From: Leptobrachium leishanense
Lineage: Eukaryota; Chordata; Amphibia; Anura; Megophryidae
Assembly: GCA_009667805.1 (NCBI GenBank)
Contig: CM019063.1
Coordinates: 191,018,661-191,082,660, forward strand
Direction of reading: 5' to 3'
Length of the DNA: 64,000 nt
The translations under genes and the position numbers were made by a program. Shown here piece after piece: positions 9,101-18,717 of this stretch (within the stretch, counting starts at the first letter, position 1; every line of letters starts with the position of its first letter). Below the pieces are notes generated by a model. It did no database searches and had not been told where the DNA came from. It saw only the letters and a program-made list of their open reading frames with translations.

Positions 9101-11723
9101 TCCATTCAGAAGCAGAGTCGGAAGACATGGCAACAACCTTGAATTCTGTAGACCTTTCCAACATGGTCCGAAACAATGGTTTACCTCTCCAAAGCGGGGC
9201 AAGTATCTCCAGAGTTCCACTCTGCTGCCGCACCTGTACGAACGTCTGTTCAAACTGAAAGGCACAGTTCCTGGCTAACAATCCTGAAGAAATACGTTTT
9301 TTTTTTCTCCTCCGAATCGCAGTGCCATTTGTGAAGTCGGTGGCTGATAGTTCAAACGGGAAACAAAAAGATTCACCTGCAGTGGACCTCCAAGTTCTAA
9401 CGGTTAAGCAAAGACCATCCTTGGCAGACACCAGTCTCCTGGGTCCGTGTCTGGAATTCCAATCCGCAATCGCAGTATCAAGCCCTGGGAGCTACGGGGT
9501 GGTCACCACAATCCTCCATTGGAAGCTGAACATCAAACTGCCACCAGGCATGTGAGCGCCAGGCCCCTCCCCCTCCATGCTACTGATGCTGCGCACTGCA
9601 GAAAAAATTGTTCATCTTGAAGGATAGCACCAAGCATTTTATGGTGCAATAACCTGCCATTAATTCCAGGCAATTTATTTGGAGTAGACTCTTGTCCATG
9701 GACCACCTGCCCCTGGTTTTCAGAGACTGCATCGGGCTCACCAACCCGACCTGCAGGCGTCCGACTCGATCATCGACTGTCTTTGTGGGTTGACATCCCA
9801 AGACCGGATGAGATGCGCCTCCTCTGGCAACTCTCATGTCGGTAGTACAGACCCACCCCCCGCAGGGCCACGAGGGAAAACAGTCGCTTGCAACGCAAAA
9901 CCAAAAAGCAGTAAGGAATGCAGGTTCATCCGGAGACAAAACGACACCAACGACTCTGGCTGTCACCCATGGATACTGCTGGAAGGACTGGCCCGACGCT
10001 GAGAAAGGGCATATTTATCTGTACTGCCAAGCAGCAAGAAAAAGTGATTTCTGGGATCAGCGCTTGTTGGGATTGGACTCGACTGGAGAAGTTTTGAAGG
10101 GGCTTTATACGAGTTCTCAGTTTCGACATGTTTTTTTTATCACTTCTTTATTAAAATAGCCGCACAGAAGGAAAAAGCAAATGGGTGCCTCCTATTCGTT
10201 GTATTAAAACGTACCTTTGTACTAGTTAAAGGATTACTTGAATTTAAAAAATGGTTCCCTTTTTAATTGGCAGCCTGTCAAACTATTTGTGGGGTCCTCT
10301 TTTTCCAGTGGATTTAACTCTTCCTCCCTCACCTCCATGCAGCAGCTCCTCCCCACCTCAGACTTAAAAACCCCAAAGTCTGAGCTTCTCTATACAATTT
10401 GCACCCCTTAGGCAAATTTACGTAGCCTAACTGGCCTACACTCTTATAATACTCAAGTCCTGTAGCGCTTGTGCACACATGAATCGCTTCTGTGCGTATA
10501 TCCGAACCATCAGCTCTTGGCTTTTTAAAATGGTCAGGGTGTGTAGAACAAAGAGGTTGCTTACAGAAAATTAAATAAAATCTTCCATACGTCTGAATAT
10601 TGGCTGGAGCTGTGGTTCCTTGCCTGGGTGAAGCTGAAGTTTACGAATTTCTTATTTAACTCCTATTTATCATAATGAAATGCCGGTCCGCAGGTCCTAT
10701 GGGACGCATGGGTGGAAGAGGTGGGGAACGTGGAGGATTCATGCCAAGAGGACCTAGAGGGCCACGTGGGAGTCCAGTTGGTGGACCAAATGTACAACAC
10801 AGAGCTGGAGATTGGCAGTGTCCAAACCCGTAAGTATACATAATTGTTCTGAAATGGCCCCTAGCACTTATGTGCATATTCTTAATCACAATCTTGTTTC
10901 GTAGTGGCTGTGGAAACCAAAACTTTGCTTGGAGGACAGAGTGCAACCAGTGCAAGGCTCCTAAAGAAGATGGCTTCATACCTCCCCCATTTCCACCACC
11001 AGGTAACTAAAAAAATCTGTTAGCAAAATATTTTTTCAATGTAATAACTATTACAATCTCTATACAGTGACCGCTACTCTTGCCCTCGGTTTCCTGAGCT
11101 TGTTTTGTTTGTAAAATTTGCTGGTGCAATGGAGTCTCTCACTTTAGCTGCTTGAAATGGTTTTATTTTAAACATGTTGGGTATTTACCCCAACTTTTGT
11201 ACACTCTTCATTTTTATTTTTGTCTTGTGTGGGAGGGGGTTGTCCTGTTTCATGTTTTTAACTTTAAAGACTGGGAACACAATTTGAAAATGCTGTGTGA
11301 ATGATGAGCACGTTTTTTTTTTTTTTTTAAGTGTCCACTTCCATAATTGCAGGTGGTGAAAGAGGAAGAGGGGGACCAGGCATGAGAGGTGGTAGAGGAA
11401 TGATGGATCGTGGAGGGCCTGGAATGTTTAGAGGTGGCCGTGGAGGAGATAGAGGTTTTAGAGGCCGTGGCATGGATAGAGGATTTGGAGGTGGAAGAAG
11501 AGGTGGTCCCCCTGGACCCCCCGGGCCCCTCATGGAGCCTCTTGGTGGCAGAGGTGGTGGCGGCAGGCGTGGTGGACCTGGCAAGATGGAAAAGTATGTA
11601 CATGTGACATTTGATCGGTTTAGATTTTATTTTTTTTATCTCTTTTGTAAGATGCAACATAATAAAACTAGTTTCTGTTTCAGGGGTGAACATCGCCAGG
11701 AGCGCAGAGAAAGACCCTATTAG
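1..11723 (+). CDS. ewsr1: EWSR1 orthologue, 3' part (11 exons, partial at 5' end)
   Basis: RNA-binding FET-family protein (EWSR1/FUS/TAF15); members act in the nucleus in transcription and splicing. The eleven exons (listed separately) join in frame into 430 codons ending in TAG at 11721-11723; phases agree at every junction. Order in the protein: SYGQ-rich tail with a glutamine run (residues ~1-55), RGG block (~85-112), acidic linker, RRM (~135-220) with RNP2 IYVQGL and RNP1-like KGDGTVSF, second RGG block, RanBP2-type zinc finger with four cysteines ([16 protein letters not shown] then CNQC), proline-rich segment, long RGG tail, and a C-terminal RRERPY. The [17 protein letters not shown] finger, the PPPFPPPGG segment and the LMEPLGG segment fit EWSR1 better than FUS or TAF15 (established family knowledge). 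The promoter and first exons lie upstream of the window. Confidence 0.96.
156..623 (+). other. EWSR1 intron
   Basis: Begins GTGAGT and ends in a long T tract followed by CAG at 621-623. I see no repeat or RNA gene in it. Confidence 0.8.
624..804 (+). CDS. ewsr1: EWSR1 exon, end of SYGQ region and first RGG block
   Basis: Acceptor TTTCAG|GT and donor GGG|GTAAGA. The peptide changes from Ser/Tyr/Gln-rich to [20 protein letters not shown], the first arginine-glycine RNA-binding block. Split codons at both ends fit the neighbouring exons. Confidence 0.93.
805..3610 (+). other. EWSR1 intron, 2.8 kb
   Basis: AT-rich intron with GTAAGA donor. Open frames in it (for example 1610-2014) have no recognisable domain and look like chance. 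A small imperfect hairpin built on CCAGCAGTTGCTGG lies near 2636-2650. No transposon ends were recognised. Confidence 0.7.
3611..3648 (+). CDS. ewsr1: EWSR1 38-nt microexon
   Basis: Acceptor CCCAG|CAGCGG and donor GGTG|GTAAGT. It encodes [13 protein letters not shown], the short linker after the first RGG block. The acceptor is CAGCAG, so a shift of 3 nt to 3614 is possible and would drop the serine without a frame change. Confidence 0.9.
3649..4292 (+). other. EWSR1 intron
   Basis: GTAAGT donor and TCTGCCAG acceptor. I see no gene or repeat in it. Confidence 0.75.
4293..4325 (+). CDS. ewsr1: EWSR1 33-nt microexon
   Basis: Acceptor TGCCAG|GAC and donor TTAG|GTGAGT. It encodes the acidic [11 protein letters not shown] linker just before the RRM; human EWSR1 has a comparable short acidic stretch there (family knowledge). 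Confidence 0.92.
   Translation, partial: DSWMMDQIFT
4562..4680 (+). CDS. ewsr1: EWSR1 exon, RRM first half
   Basis: Acceptor CTCATAG|GACC and donor AAG|GTAAGT. It encodes [19 protein letters not shown] and onwards, containing the RNP2 strand (IYVQGL) and the first RRM helix. The exon ends on a codon boundary. Confidence 0.95.
4953..5082 (+). CDS. ewsr1: EWSR1 exon, RRM second half
   Basis: Acceptor ATACAG|ATG and donor GATG|GTGCGT. It encodes the RRM loop and RNP1-like strand ([15 protein letters not shown]) and the second helix ([13 protein letters not shown]). Confidence 0.95.
5083..5738 (+). other. EWSR1 intron containing a hairpin repeat
   Basis: Donor GTGCGT and acceptor TTTTTTAG. It contains the inverted repeat described at 5504-5615 and otherwise nothing recognisable. 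Confidence 0.75.
5504..5615. repeat. 112-bp near-perfect hairpin (MITE-like) in intron
   Basis: TGGTCAGGCGAGTTCTACC at the left is mirrored by an inverted GGTAGGACTTGCCTGACCA at the right. Pairing continues through the CATTAGGT/ACCTAATG segment to the central palindrome AACCACATATGTGGTT, with a few mismatches. It could be a small MITE or a foldback relic. If transcribed with the host gene, the RNA would form a long stem. Confidence 0.8.
5739..5861 (+). CDS. ewsr1: EWSR1 exon, end of RRM
   Basis: Acceptor TTTAG|GTAAGG and donor GGCG|GTAAGG. It encodes [17 protein letters not shown], the last RRM strand, followed by the Arg/Gly-rich start of the second RGG region. Confidence 0.94.
7348..7587 (-). 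pseudogene. DIRS tyrosine recombinase fragment
   Basis: The minus-strand peptide contains [16 protein letters not shown] followed by [18 protein letters not shown]. This resembles the catalytic-domain segment of DIRS recombinases (RRTKT, then a CPV.CL..Y..RT pattern, from family knowledge). It lies downstream, in the minus sense, of the RNase H block, as expected. It is frameshifted relative to its neighbours. Confidence 0.6.
8400..8876 (-). pseudogene. DIRS RNase H-like fragment, copy 1
   Basis: The peptide includes [18 protein letters not shown], then [19 protein letters not shown] and [10 protein letters not shown]. These are the hallmark blocks of the DIRS/Ngaro reverse transcriptase-RNase H region (family knowledge). 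A catalytic aspartate expected before the SRLGWGA block reads as glycine here, consistent with decay. Confidence 0.7.
9580..9966 (-). pseudogene. DIRS RNase H-like fragment, copy 2
   Basis: The peptide [20 protein letters not shown] followed by ELMAG repeats the TGGLWS...HIN.LELLA block found in copy 1. Two RNase H blocks in the same orientation about 1 kb apart suggest two DIRS copies, nested or in tandem. Confidence 0.55.
10694..10829 (+). CDS. ewsr1: EWSR1 exon, second RGG block and start of zinc finger
   Basis: Acceptor CCGCAG|GTCC and donor AACCC|GTAAGT. It encodes the block [14 protein letters not shown], then [12 protein letters not shown], which contains the first cysteine of the RanBP2-type finger. 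Confidence 0.95.
10905..11002 (+). CDS. ewsr1: EWSR1 exon, RanBP2-type zinc finger
   Basis: Acceptor TTCGTAG|TGG and donor CCAG|GTAACT. It encodes [20 protein letters not shown], which supplies the remaining three zinc-ligand cysteines, and then the PPPFPPPG segment typical of EWSR1. Confidence 0.96.
11353..11593 (+). CDS. ewsr1: EWSR1 exon, C-terminal RGG tail
   Basis: Acceptor TTGCAG|GTGG and donor GAAAA|GTATGT. It encodes some twenty Arg-Gly units ([21 protein letters not shown] and similar), then [15 protein letters not shown] and KMEK. The opposite strand also stays open (11327-11584) only because of this composition. Confidence 0.96.
11684..11723 (+). CDS. ewsr1: EWSR1 last coding exon
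   Basis: Acceptor GTTTCAG|GGG. It encodes [12 protein letters not shown] and TAG. The FET-family C-terminus (RPY) is the PY-type nuclear localisation signal bound by transportin (family knowledge). Confidence 0.96.
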
Positions 11724-11878
11724 AAGTTGAAATCTTCATTTACTACCAGATTTATTTTTTAAACAAAATGTTTTAAATTTATAATTCCATATTTATAATG
11801 TTTGCATCGAGTTCATACTCGGTCGCATTATGAGTTTCCTTTTGTCTGTAACTTTAGTATTCTCGATTTTGTGGAGAT

Positions 11879-11884
11879 ATTAAA
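11879..11884 (+). promoter_or_regulatory. Possible proximal polyadenylation signal ATTAAA
   Basis: ATTAAA lies 156 nt after the stop codon and is followed by a GT-rich stretch. It is a common variant hexamer. Confidence 0.5.
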
Positions 11885-12284
11885 ATGGAGGTTTAACGGT
11901 AGTACAAATGTGTTTTTGGTTTGTTTTTTTTCCATTTTTCATAAATACAATTACTAAGGGTCCACTAAACTGCTGTTTGTCCTGTGCAGGTGTCCCCCCC
12001 CCCCCCCCCCCAGGGATTTTTGTGAAGTGGCATAACAGCAAAATGATAAACATGTGGCTGGTAGAGTTTTGGAAGGACTTTAGGCGTTTGTTTCACTCTA
12101 TCAGGCCCTTTGGACTTGCTTAAAGGCTTCCCACTTGGGTACCTTTTTTTTTTTCTCTCTGAAGGATATATAAAATTAAGGCAATGGTATCGTATCCGTT
12201 CTAATGCTAAAAGGATGGTTTGTGAAGAGTCATATTGTTTTATACTCTGGCTTGTACAAAATTGTTGAGTTCCCCCAATGCCAC

Positions 12285-12290
12285 AATAAA
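12285..12290 (+). promoter_or_regulatory. Possible distal polyadenylation signal AATAAA
   Basis: Canonical AATAAA about 560 nt after the stop, followed by a T-rich stretch. This would be the distal site of EWSR1. Confidence 0.5.
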
Positions 12291-12688
12291 ATAAGTTTTT
12301 TTTCAAATGTTTTAAAGGTCTACCTTCCATCTCTTCCTTTCCTGTTAGCGCTCACCAGTCTGCCAAAAATGGCACTATAAAAGGAATCTCTGCAAGTTAA
12401 GTAATCGTGAAGTCATTTGCTACACAAATTTGAGCCAAACCAATGCTTGACATTATTTACGTGTGTGTTTTTTTTTTTTTTTATATTGCATGCCTAATGT
12501 TTAGGAGAGATGAGATGCTGAATTGGTCACAAGCTTGCTCACAATCCTATTTGTGCATTTGTAACAAAGAATAAGTAGCAATTCATAATATCAATGTAGC
12601 CATGGCTGACATGATCTAAATTAACAGAATGTGCTGATCTATTGTTTGCCACTGCAAGAGCATGGTCAGGATGGACAATCTAAAGCAT

Positions 12689-12810
12689 GTGTCGGCAACG
12701 TCTGCTCCAGATATTTTTGAACATCTCCTGTGATGCTCAGCCACTCATTAGTGTAAGCATCATGTGAAATGTAGTTCCAAAATATCCGGAGGGCTAAGGT
12801 TGCCGACTCC
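12689..12810. mobile_element. Small MITE (TGTCGGCAAC...GTTGCCGAC)
   Basis: The ends TGTCGGCAAC and GTTGCCGACTCC are inverted copies, with further complementarity inside (CCAGATATTTTTGAACA against TGTAGTTCCAAAATATCCGG). It resembles the MITE at 38334-38456. Nothing else was recognised between 12330 and 13330. Confidence 0.6.
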
Positions 12811-13329
12811 TAATTTGACTTGTTTAGATCCTCTCAATTTGGCGTTGTCAAAAGAAGAAAAAAGCTTGAGAAATCCGTTGATAGAAGTTGTGAATGTTGT
12901 GGCTAGGGGTGCCACTGCTATGAAACTTTAAAGCTTGTCATTCAAGTAAACGCGGTTGACAATTGCCTCTACATGCATATTTCACACATGATGTAGGCCA
13001 GGGCTTGACACTCTGCAGCGGTAGAGGGTGGCCGTGCCAGCAGCTGCTGTGTGTGTGCCTGTCACGGGGGTCTGATTTATAACTCCAGACGGACAGACGC
13101 GTGACCGGCCATACAGTGTGCACGCTGCCGATACAAATCGCAGCGTGCACACAGCTTTCCCAGAGCGGACAAAGCCTTGTAAAAGGCTTCATGTCTGATG
13201 GGTGGAGGACCCAGCGAGCGGGTCTGCCAGAAGGGGAGGCTATGTAAACAAACCTGGGGGCCAGGGCAGCATTTCTTGTCGTCATGGCGCCGGAGTTTGT
13301 CGTCTCCTGGTGTAGGCACATACACAAAC

Positions 13330-13490
13330 ACCAGTGCTGGGTGGAGTAGAGGTAACATCACTGCTCTATAACCGTGGAGACACAGGTTCGATCCCGGCAA
13401 GACACCTAAAGGTACACACTCACCACCCAGGACATACTTGAAAATGAGAAATCTCAATGTATCCTTCCTGGTAAAATCTTTAAAAAAAGT
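13330..13490 (+). repeat. tRNA-derived SINE
   Basis: Contains a box A-like TGGAGTAGAGG near 13342 and, about 40 nt on, a box B GGTTCGATCCC at 13385-13395, as in an RNA polymerase III promoter. The unit ends in an A-rich tail after GTATCCTTCCTGGTAAAATC. The same tail motif recurs at 22941 inside another retroposon. It is not a functional tRNA gene: no acceptor-stem pairing is seen. Confidence 0.65.
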
Positions 13491-13552
13491 CCCTTAATCC
13501 ATTGCTGCTTGCCCCTACACTAAAATGTTGGCAGCCATCCTATCCTTTAGTC

Positions 13553-13687
13553 CAGGACTGTCAAACAGCGGCCACCCAGATGTTTCTGAACTACAATTCT
13601 TTTGATTCCCTTTCCATCTATTACACTGAACGAATTCTGGGGTTTGTTGGCATCAATATCTGGGTGGCTGTGAGTTTCATGGTCCTG
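13553..13687. mobile_element. hAT-type MITE, 135 bp
   Basis: Ends CAGGACTGTCAAACAGCGGC and inverted GTGAGTTTCATGGTCCTG, with inner complementarity CACCCAGAT/ATCTGGGTG. It is flanked by 8-bp duplications CTTTAGTC (13545-13552) and CATTAGTC (13688-13695) with one mismatch. Length and TSD fit hAT MITEs. Confidence 0.75.
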
Positions 13688-13695
13688 CATTAGTC

Positions 13696-14071
13696 CTTTG
13701 CTTTTTGCCCACACATCCGTTTGACGACTAATGCGTCATAATGCCTCATATCCTGTTATTGCCTTTTGCCCTCACTAGTGCTCGTTACTGTCACAATCGA
13801 ATATACATATTTACATTCTTTTGCTGCCCCCCCTTTTTGTCCCTTTCACATTACCTCTTCCTTGCCCCCCACAGGCTGTCTCTTATCAATGTTCTCCCTC
13901 TGGTCTTTTACGCCCCCTTCCACAGGTTTTTTTTCGCTTGCACTCTGTCCAATCTTCAAACTCTTGCTAGTTCAGTGACCAATTGGCCCTACATAAAAAT
14001 TAGTTTAAACCCTTGCATTAGAATGTACCTTTAATACCATCATAAATATTTTTACACGCTCCTTTCTGATG
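13696..14071. other. Stretch without recognised features
   Basis: Pyrimidine-rich sequence before the LINE A target site. Open frames here are short and low in complexity. I see no gene. Confidence 0.6.
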
Positions 14072-14406
14072 CATATCCCATGAATTTTATTTTTATTTTC
14101 AAAATATTTTTTGAGAGGTGTTTACAACATAATCACAGTATTTAACATTCAACCATCGTATGAAAGAATCTGGTATGATTGCCGCGGTATCTCTCAAACA
14201 TTTTTGTAAGGGCATGTAAACTATAATAAAATAACATAAAAGTAAAGGAAATACATAAAAATAAAAAAAATGAACTAACAAATAGGGAAGGGGATCTCAG
14301 GATTAGCAGGAGAAGGCAATTTCTCTGAGGCAGAAAGTGCACCAGGAGTTCTCCTTAAACCTCGCAGAAAAGTGACCTAGAACCATAATTCTATCAACAC
14401 CTGTTA

Positions 14407-17400
14407 TCACAAACCACACGCCTCATAAATCTTATGAATGTCCCAGATAGCCCATGGGTCATGTTTAGTGGGGCGAAAACCCCACGCCGAGGTAGCTTTG
14501 GAGTCGAAGGAACGATATTGTGTTAGTAACGTAGCTATCTGTCTTTGTGTTGGGACAGCGGTCGATTTCCAGTTCCGGGCAATAAGCAACATTGTTGTAG
14601 AGACAATTATAAATAACATTCTGAGGTGTGATCGAGGAAGGTGGACCATTCCCAGCAATAAGATCTCCGGTGCGCACTGTATCTGACTTCCCAAGACTTC
14701 CGACGCAAGAAGAGATATATCTTTCCATAATGGTGTTATCAGTGGACAGTGCCACCAGATATGACCCATCGTACCCGGGGCAGACAAACATCTCCAGCAG
14801 ACATCCGAAGTGTTTGGGGCAAAACGGCTAATCCTTGAGGGCGTAAGATACCAACAGTATAGAACTTTTCGTTGTGTTTCAATCAGCGTTGCACACCTTG
14901 AGGCTCCAGACGAAAACAAATGTGCCATGGCCCATTGCCATGGGGTAAATTGCATAGAAAGGTCTTTTTCCCAAGTGTTGTGAAACTTCCACGATGTTAT
15001 TCCAGTCGGGGTATTAAGCAATCGATAAAACAACGAGATGGGTTTTGTGGTGGTGTGCAGGTCTAGCCAAAATAGTTCAGTGTCCGAGAGGAGCGGCAAT
15101 GTGGTACGTAAATTAGATATTACTGCATTGGATTTGAAATAAGAATAGAGTTGCATGTATGACAAAAACATTGAGGATGGTACCTTAAATTTCGTTTGTA
15201 AAGTTTGGAAGGACAAGATGTCCGGCAGCGAAAACAGATGGTGTAGGTGCGTGACTCCAGATTGAATCCAGGGCCCCGCTCTAAAGTGAGGCAGCAAGTA
15301 TGACATAGATGTGAGAGGTGTGGCCATGGATAATGGATTGTAGTTTTGAAATAAGTGGGCATAACGGTCCCACGCCTTAACATACAAAATCGTGGAGGGT
15401 AAGATCTCCGGCAGACGTGGTCTCTTTGTACGAGGCACGAATAATAGGTCGGCCAAAGTGTGTCCGGGAATAAAAGTATATTCCACTACCAGCCATTGAG
15501 GCATAGGGTGGGTGTGTACCAGTTCTGCTAGTGATGCCAAACATGTGGCCCAATAATAGTTATGTATGTGGGTAACGTTAAGGCCTCCATCTCTATGGCG
15601 GTAATACAATAGTTTTTTTGGTATTCTGGGCCTTTTATGATTCCAAATATATCTCATTATGATAGATTGTAAGGTATCTAGGAAGGACGTGGGCAGCTGC
15701 AAGGGGAGGGTACGAAAAACGTATAAAATTTTTGGCAACACAATCATCTTCACCGCCGCCATCCTGCCCAACCATGAGATCTCCCGAAGTCTCCAGTGAT
15801 ATAACTGTGATTTCACCTCTGACAGTAATCTATCATAATTATAATTAAACAGTTTTTCTGGAGTTCTAGCTATTTTAAGACCCAGGTACACAATATAATC
15901 AGTTCGCCAGTCAAACTTATAACTGGCTCGAAGGGCTTCCAGGTGGTGATGGGATATATTAATCGGGAGTGCTTGGGTTTTTAATATGTTCACCAAATGA
16001 TATGAAACCTGACTATACAAGTCTAACTCTTGTTGGAGGGAAGGGAGAGAACAATCCGGGTCAGTCAAGGTTAAAAGGATATCGTCCGCGTGTAGGTTGA
16101 GTTTATAAGTCACCGGGCCTGCCTGTATTCCACAAATGGAATCATTTTGTCGTATGGCCTGCGCCAAAGGCTCCAAAACCAGGGCATATAATATTGGGGA
16201 AAGTGGGCATCCCTGTCTTGTCCCATTAGTGATTACAAATTCCTCCGACACAAACCCGCTGCAGAGTACCTTAGCAGAGGGAGAATCATACAGAGCCTGT
16301 ATCGCAGTTATAAAGGAGGGTGGAAATCCGAACTTGTGTAAAACTCGATACAAAAAGTTCCAGTGAACCCTGTCAAAGGCTTTTTCTGCGTCCAATGACA
16401 GAATCAAGCTTGAAGAGTCCCCTCGTCCCATCAGGCCAAGTAAATTAACCAGTTTTTTAGTGCTGTCAGCTCCCTGGCGCCTTGATATAAACCCTACCTG
16501 ATCTAGACCTATTAAAGTGGGAAGAATATGTTGAAGTCGGTTGGCCAGTATTTTGCTGAATATTTTAACGTCTATATTAAGCAAAGAGATAGGGCGTAGG
16601 TTAGGGCAACGGTCAGGAATTTTACCCGGTTTGGGCAAGGTAATAATGTGTGCTCTCAACATGTCTACTGGGAAGGAGCCACCCTCCCACGCTTCGTCAA
16701 AGCCCGCACTTAAATGTGGTACTAGTTGGGAAGCGAAGGTGGAGTAATACAATCCCGTCAGTCCATCAGGGCCCGGGGCCTTACGTTTTGGGAGGTTTTT
16801 AATAGCCTTCAAAATGTCTTCTGTCATTATGGGTGTGGTTAAACTTGCAATATGTGTCTGGGACAACGAAGGAAGATGAACCCGCTCCAGGTAGGTATCT
16901 ATATCTGCCACTGTAGGGCATTGGACTGTCTGTTTCGCATCCAAATTATATAGACTTTCATAATAGGTGGCAAATTCATTCGCTATAATTTTGGGGTCAT
17001 AAATAAGTCCAGTGGGGGATTTAAGTGTAATTTGTTTACGGGGCGTGTTAACTGGTTGAAGTTTGCGAGCTAAGAATCTACCAGGTTTGTTTCGAAGAGC
17101 GTAATACATAGCATTGCGCTTGGTCAATGCCTTGAAATAGCTCTCCGCCTCCAAATCTCTCAACAGACCCATTGTGGAGTCTATAGTTTCTATTATTTCT
17201 TGAGACGGGGCCGTTTTATTGCGCGTGTCTAGATCTTGTAATTTAGTAAGTAGGTCCAGTCTTCGAGATACATATTGCTTCCTAAGATGAGTCGCCCATT
17301 TTATACATTCCCCTCTTATTACAGCCTTATGGGCTTGCCAGATAGTAAGGCGGTTGACATCAGGCGTCACATTTTCCTTAAAATAGTTATCTAAGGCTGC

Positions 17401-18258
17401 TTGTATAGCTATTCGCGCCGGTTCATGAAGTAAAAGGTCGTCTCGAAGTCGCCAAGGGGGCCTGGCAGAAGTCTGATAAACGTCGCCTAACATCAATAGC
17501 ACTGGAGAATGGTCAGACCAAGTAAGGGGCAGTATAGTGCAGTCTATTGTGTATGGAAGGGCTGAACCCGCTATCAGAAAATAATCTATTCTAGAATAGC
17601 TATTGTGGACTCTCGATCGAAATGTATAATCCCGTTCGGTGGGGTGAAGGAGACGCCACGTGTCGTAAAGATTGTATCTATTTAACAATTGGCGAAATCT
17701 CTGGGAGGAAGTCCCATGCTGTCTATAAGTAACCGTGGACGAACGGTCTTTTAAGGGATCTAGTCCCATGTTTAGGTCTCCACAGATTACCAAAGTGCCC
17801 GATTGAATATCCGTTACCTTTTGCAAGACCTGGGACAGAAACTGAGATTGGTGTCCATTTATGCTCCCAACGTTGCCCAGAGTATAAATTCTCGAGTTTA
17901 TCGTACAGACTAATATTATGTAACGACCTTTCGGGTCTTTAAGGATACGGTGCATTTGGAATGCCACTCTATTGTGAATCAACAGGGTGACCCCTCTTGC
18001 TTTAGTTTTGAACGTGGAGTGATATTGTGTTAGGTATTGGGGGGTATATAGCTTGGGATGATCCAGACGGCGAAAATGCGTCTCTTGAAGACATACAATA
18101 TCTGCATCATGAGCTCGGAGATCTCGATATAAAGAGTGCCTTTTTACGGGCATATTTAAGCCCTTAACATTAAAGGTTAATACTTTCATAGATTTTCTAT
18201 TAAGTGCGTCATGGAACGGGGATTGACGAGGCCAGGGGGCTTCATATTCATGGGGCAT
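14407..18258 (-). CDS. LINE A ORF2, endonuclease-reverse transcriptase (1283 aa, intact)
   Basis: Carries out target-primed reverse transcription: an APE-type endonuclease nicks DNA and the RT copies the element RNA. The endonuclease (~24-260) has [37 protein letters not shown] and WSDHSPVLL. The RT (~480-780) has [38 protein letters not shown] and the catalytic box as LHADDILL, where most relatives have Y/FADD. A CCHC knuckle (CWRC...[10 protein letters not shown]) lies near the C-terminus. The first ATG (18258) is used here; a second Met 23 codons later ([12 protein letters not shown]) is the more usual family start. Confidence 0.92.
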   Translation of the reverse strand: MPHEYEAPWPRQSPFHDALNRKSMKVLTFNVKGLNMPVKRHSLYRDLRAHDADIVCLQETHFRRLDHPKLYTPQYLTQYHSTFKTKARGVTLLIHNRVAFQMHRILKDPKGRYIILVCTINSRIYTLGNVGSINGHQSQFLSQVLQKVTDIQSGTLVICGDLNMGLDPLKDRSSTVTYRQHGTSSQRFRQLLNRYNLYDTWRLLHPTERDYTFRSRVHNSYSRIDYFLIAGSALPYTIDCTILPLTWSDHSPVLLMLGDVYQTSARPPWRLRDDLLLHEPARIAIQAALDNYFKENVTPDVNRLTIWQAHKAVIRGECIKWATHLRKQYVSRRLDLLTKLQDLDTRNKTAPSQEIIETIDSTMGLLRDLEAESYFKALTKRNAMYYALRNKPGRFLARKLQPVNTPRKQITLKSPTGLIYDPKIIANEFATYYESLYNLDAKQTVQCPTVADIDTYLERVHLPSLSQTHIASLTTPIMTEDILKAIKNLPKRKAPGPDGLTGLYYSTFASQLVPHLSAGFDEAWEGGSFPVDMLRAHIITLPKPGKIPDRCPNLRPISLLNIDVKIFSKILANRLQHILPTLIGLDQVGFISRRQGADSTKKLVNLLGLMGRGDSSSLILSLDAEKAFDRVHWNFLYRVLHKFGFPPSFITAIQALYDSPSAKVLCSGFVSEEFVITNGTRQGCPLSPILYALVLEPLAQAIRQNDSICGIQAGPVTYKLNLHADDILLTLTDPDCSLPSLQQELDLYSQVSYHLVNILKTQALPINISHHHLEALRASYKFDWRTDYIVYLGLKIARTPEKLFNYNYDRLLSEVKSQLYHWRLREISWLGRMAAVKMIVLPKILYVFRTLPLQLPTSFLDTLQSIIMRYIWNHKRPRIPKKLLYYRHRDGGLNVTHIHNYYWATCLASLAELVHTHPMPQWLVVEYTFIPGHTLADLLFVPRTKRPRLPEILPSTILYVKAWDRYAHLFQNYNPLSMATPLTSMSYLLPHFRAGPWIQSGVTHLHHLFSLPDILSFQTLQTKFKVPSSMFLSYMQLYSYFKSNAVISNLRTTLPLLSDTELFWLDLHTTTKPISLFYRLLNTPTGITSWKFHNTWEKDLSMQFTPWQWAMAHLFSSGASRCATLIETQRKVLYCWYLTPSRISRFAPNTSDVCWRCLSAPGTMGHIWWHCPLITPLWKDISLLASEVLGSQIQCAPEILLLGMVHLPRSHLRMLFIIVSTTMLLIARNWKSTAVPTQRQIATLLTQYRSFDSKATSAWGFRPTKHDPWAIWDIHKIYEACGL

Positions 18259-18717
18259 TGCAACGTGTGGGCGGGATAAAAGAACCAGTCACATTGAAAA
18301 CATAAATCCTGAGATTGAAAAAGGGAGCAAAAACAAATAAATAACATTCCAAGAATAAAGAACAACCATCGTGTTGTACCATTGTAGCTCAGAAACAAAA
18401 AACAATTAAACAAAACATTATATACAAACCCAGAAGGGTACAGCTCCTGTGAAAAGTCCCGGAATTCGGGTACACTTCTCAGACTCCTCAGCCGAGGAGG
18501 GAGAGTTGGGTACGGAGGGCCAGACCCACACACTGCACACCAAGCGGTCCCCTTGGCCTTTTGGCCCACTCACCACCCCGGGGGGAGGGGGGTTGAATGG
18601 TCCTCTGGCAGGTAAAGCAACGGAGGCTCGGAGATCTTGCAGAGACCAGGTAAAAGATTATTGGAGGAGCCAGACATTGAAATTTGGAAATGGGCAACAT
18701 GACCCAGGGTCGACAAG

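Larger units (their letters stand above)
6115..10215 (-). mobile_element. DIRS-type tyrosine-recombinase retrotransposon (degenerate)
   Basis: Three things support a DIRS element. Coding remnants on the minus strand follow the DIRS order: an RNase H region, a connecting segment, then a tyrosine recombinase. Both ends carry related inverted repeats, with the segment near 6120-6190 (AATCGGAGGCGAGTATTGGC) matched in inverse near 10143-10215. No LTR is seen. Extra copies of the terminal motif occur near 6488-6520 (same orientation) and 6985-7055 (inverted), so a second copy may be nested. All reading frames are broken. It lies antisense to EWSR1. Exact borders are uncertain by tens of bases. Confidence 0.7.
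5862..10693 (+). other. EWSR1 intron, 4.8 kb, mostly transposon
   Basis: GTAAGG donor, GTCCGCAG acceptor. About 4 kb of it is the minus-strand DIRS element entered separately. The flanks 5862-6110 and 10220-10693 show nothing recognisable. Confidence 0.8.
11724..12330 (+). other. EWSR1 3' UTR region
   Basis: AT-rich sequence after the stop, with no ORF of interest. A C14 tract lies near 11997-12010. The true 3' end is not fixed: there is an ATTAAA at 11879 and an AATAAA at 12285. Confidence 0.7.

Noticed and set aside
11327..11693. Antisense proline/serine-rich frames over the EWSR1 RGG exon
   Set aside because: Mirror of the Arg/Gly codons of the real exon; no start context or homologue.
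13330..13420. tRNA gene
   Set aside because: Box A and B are present but there is no acceptor stem or anticodon arm; it fits a SINE.
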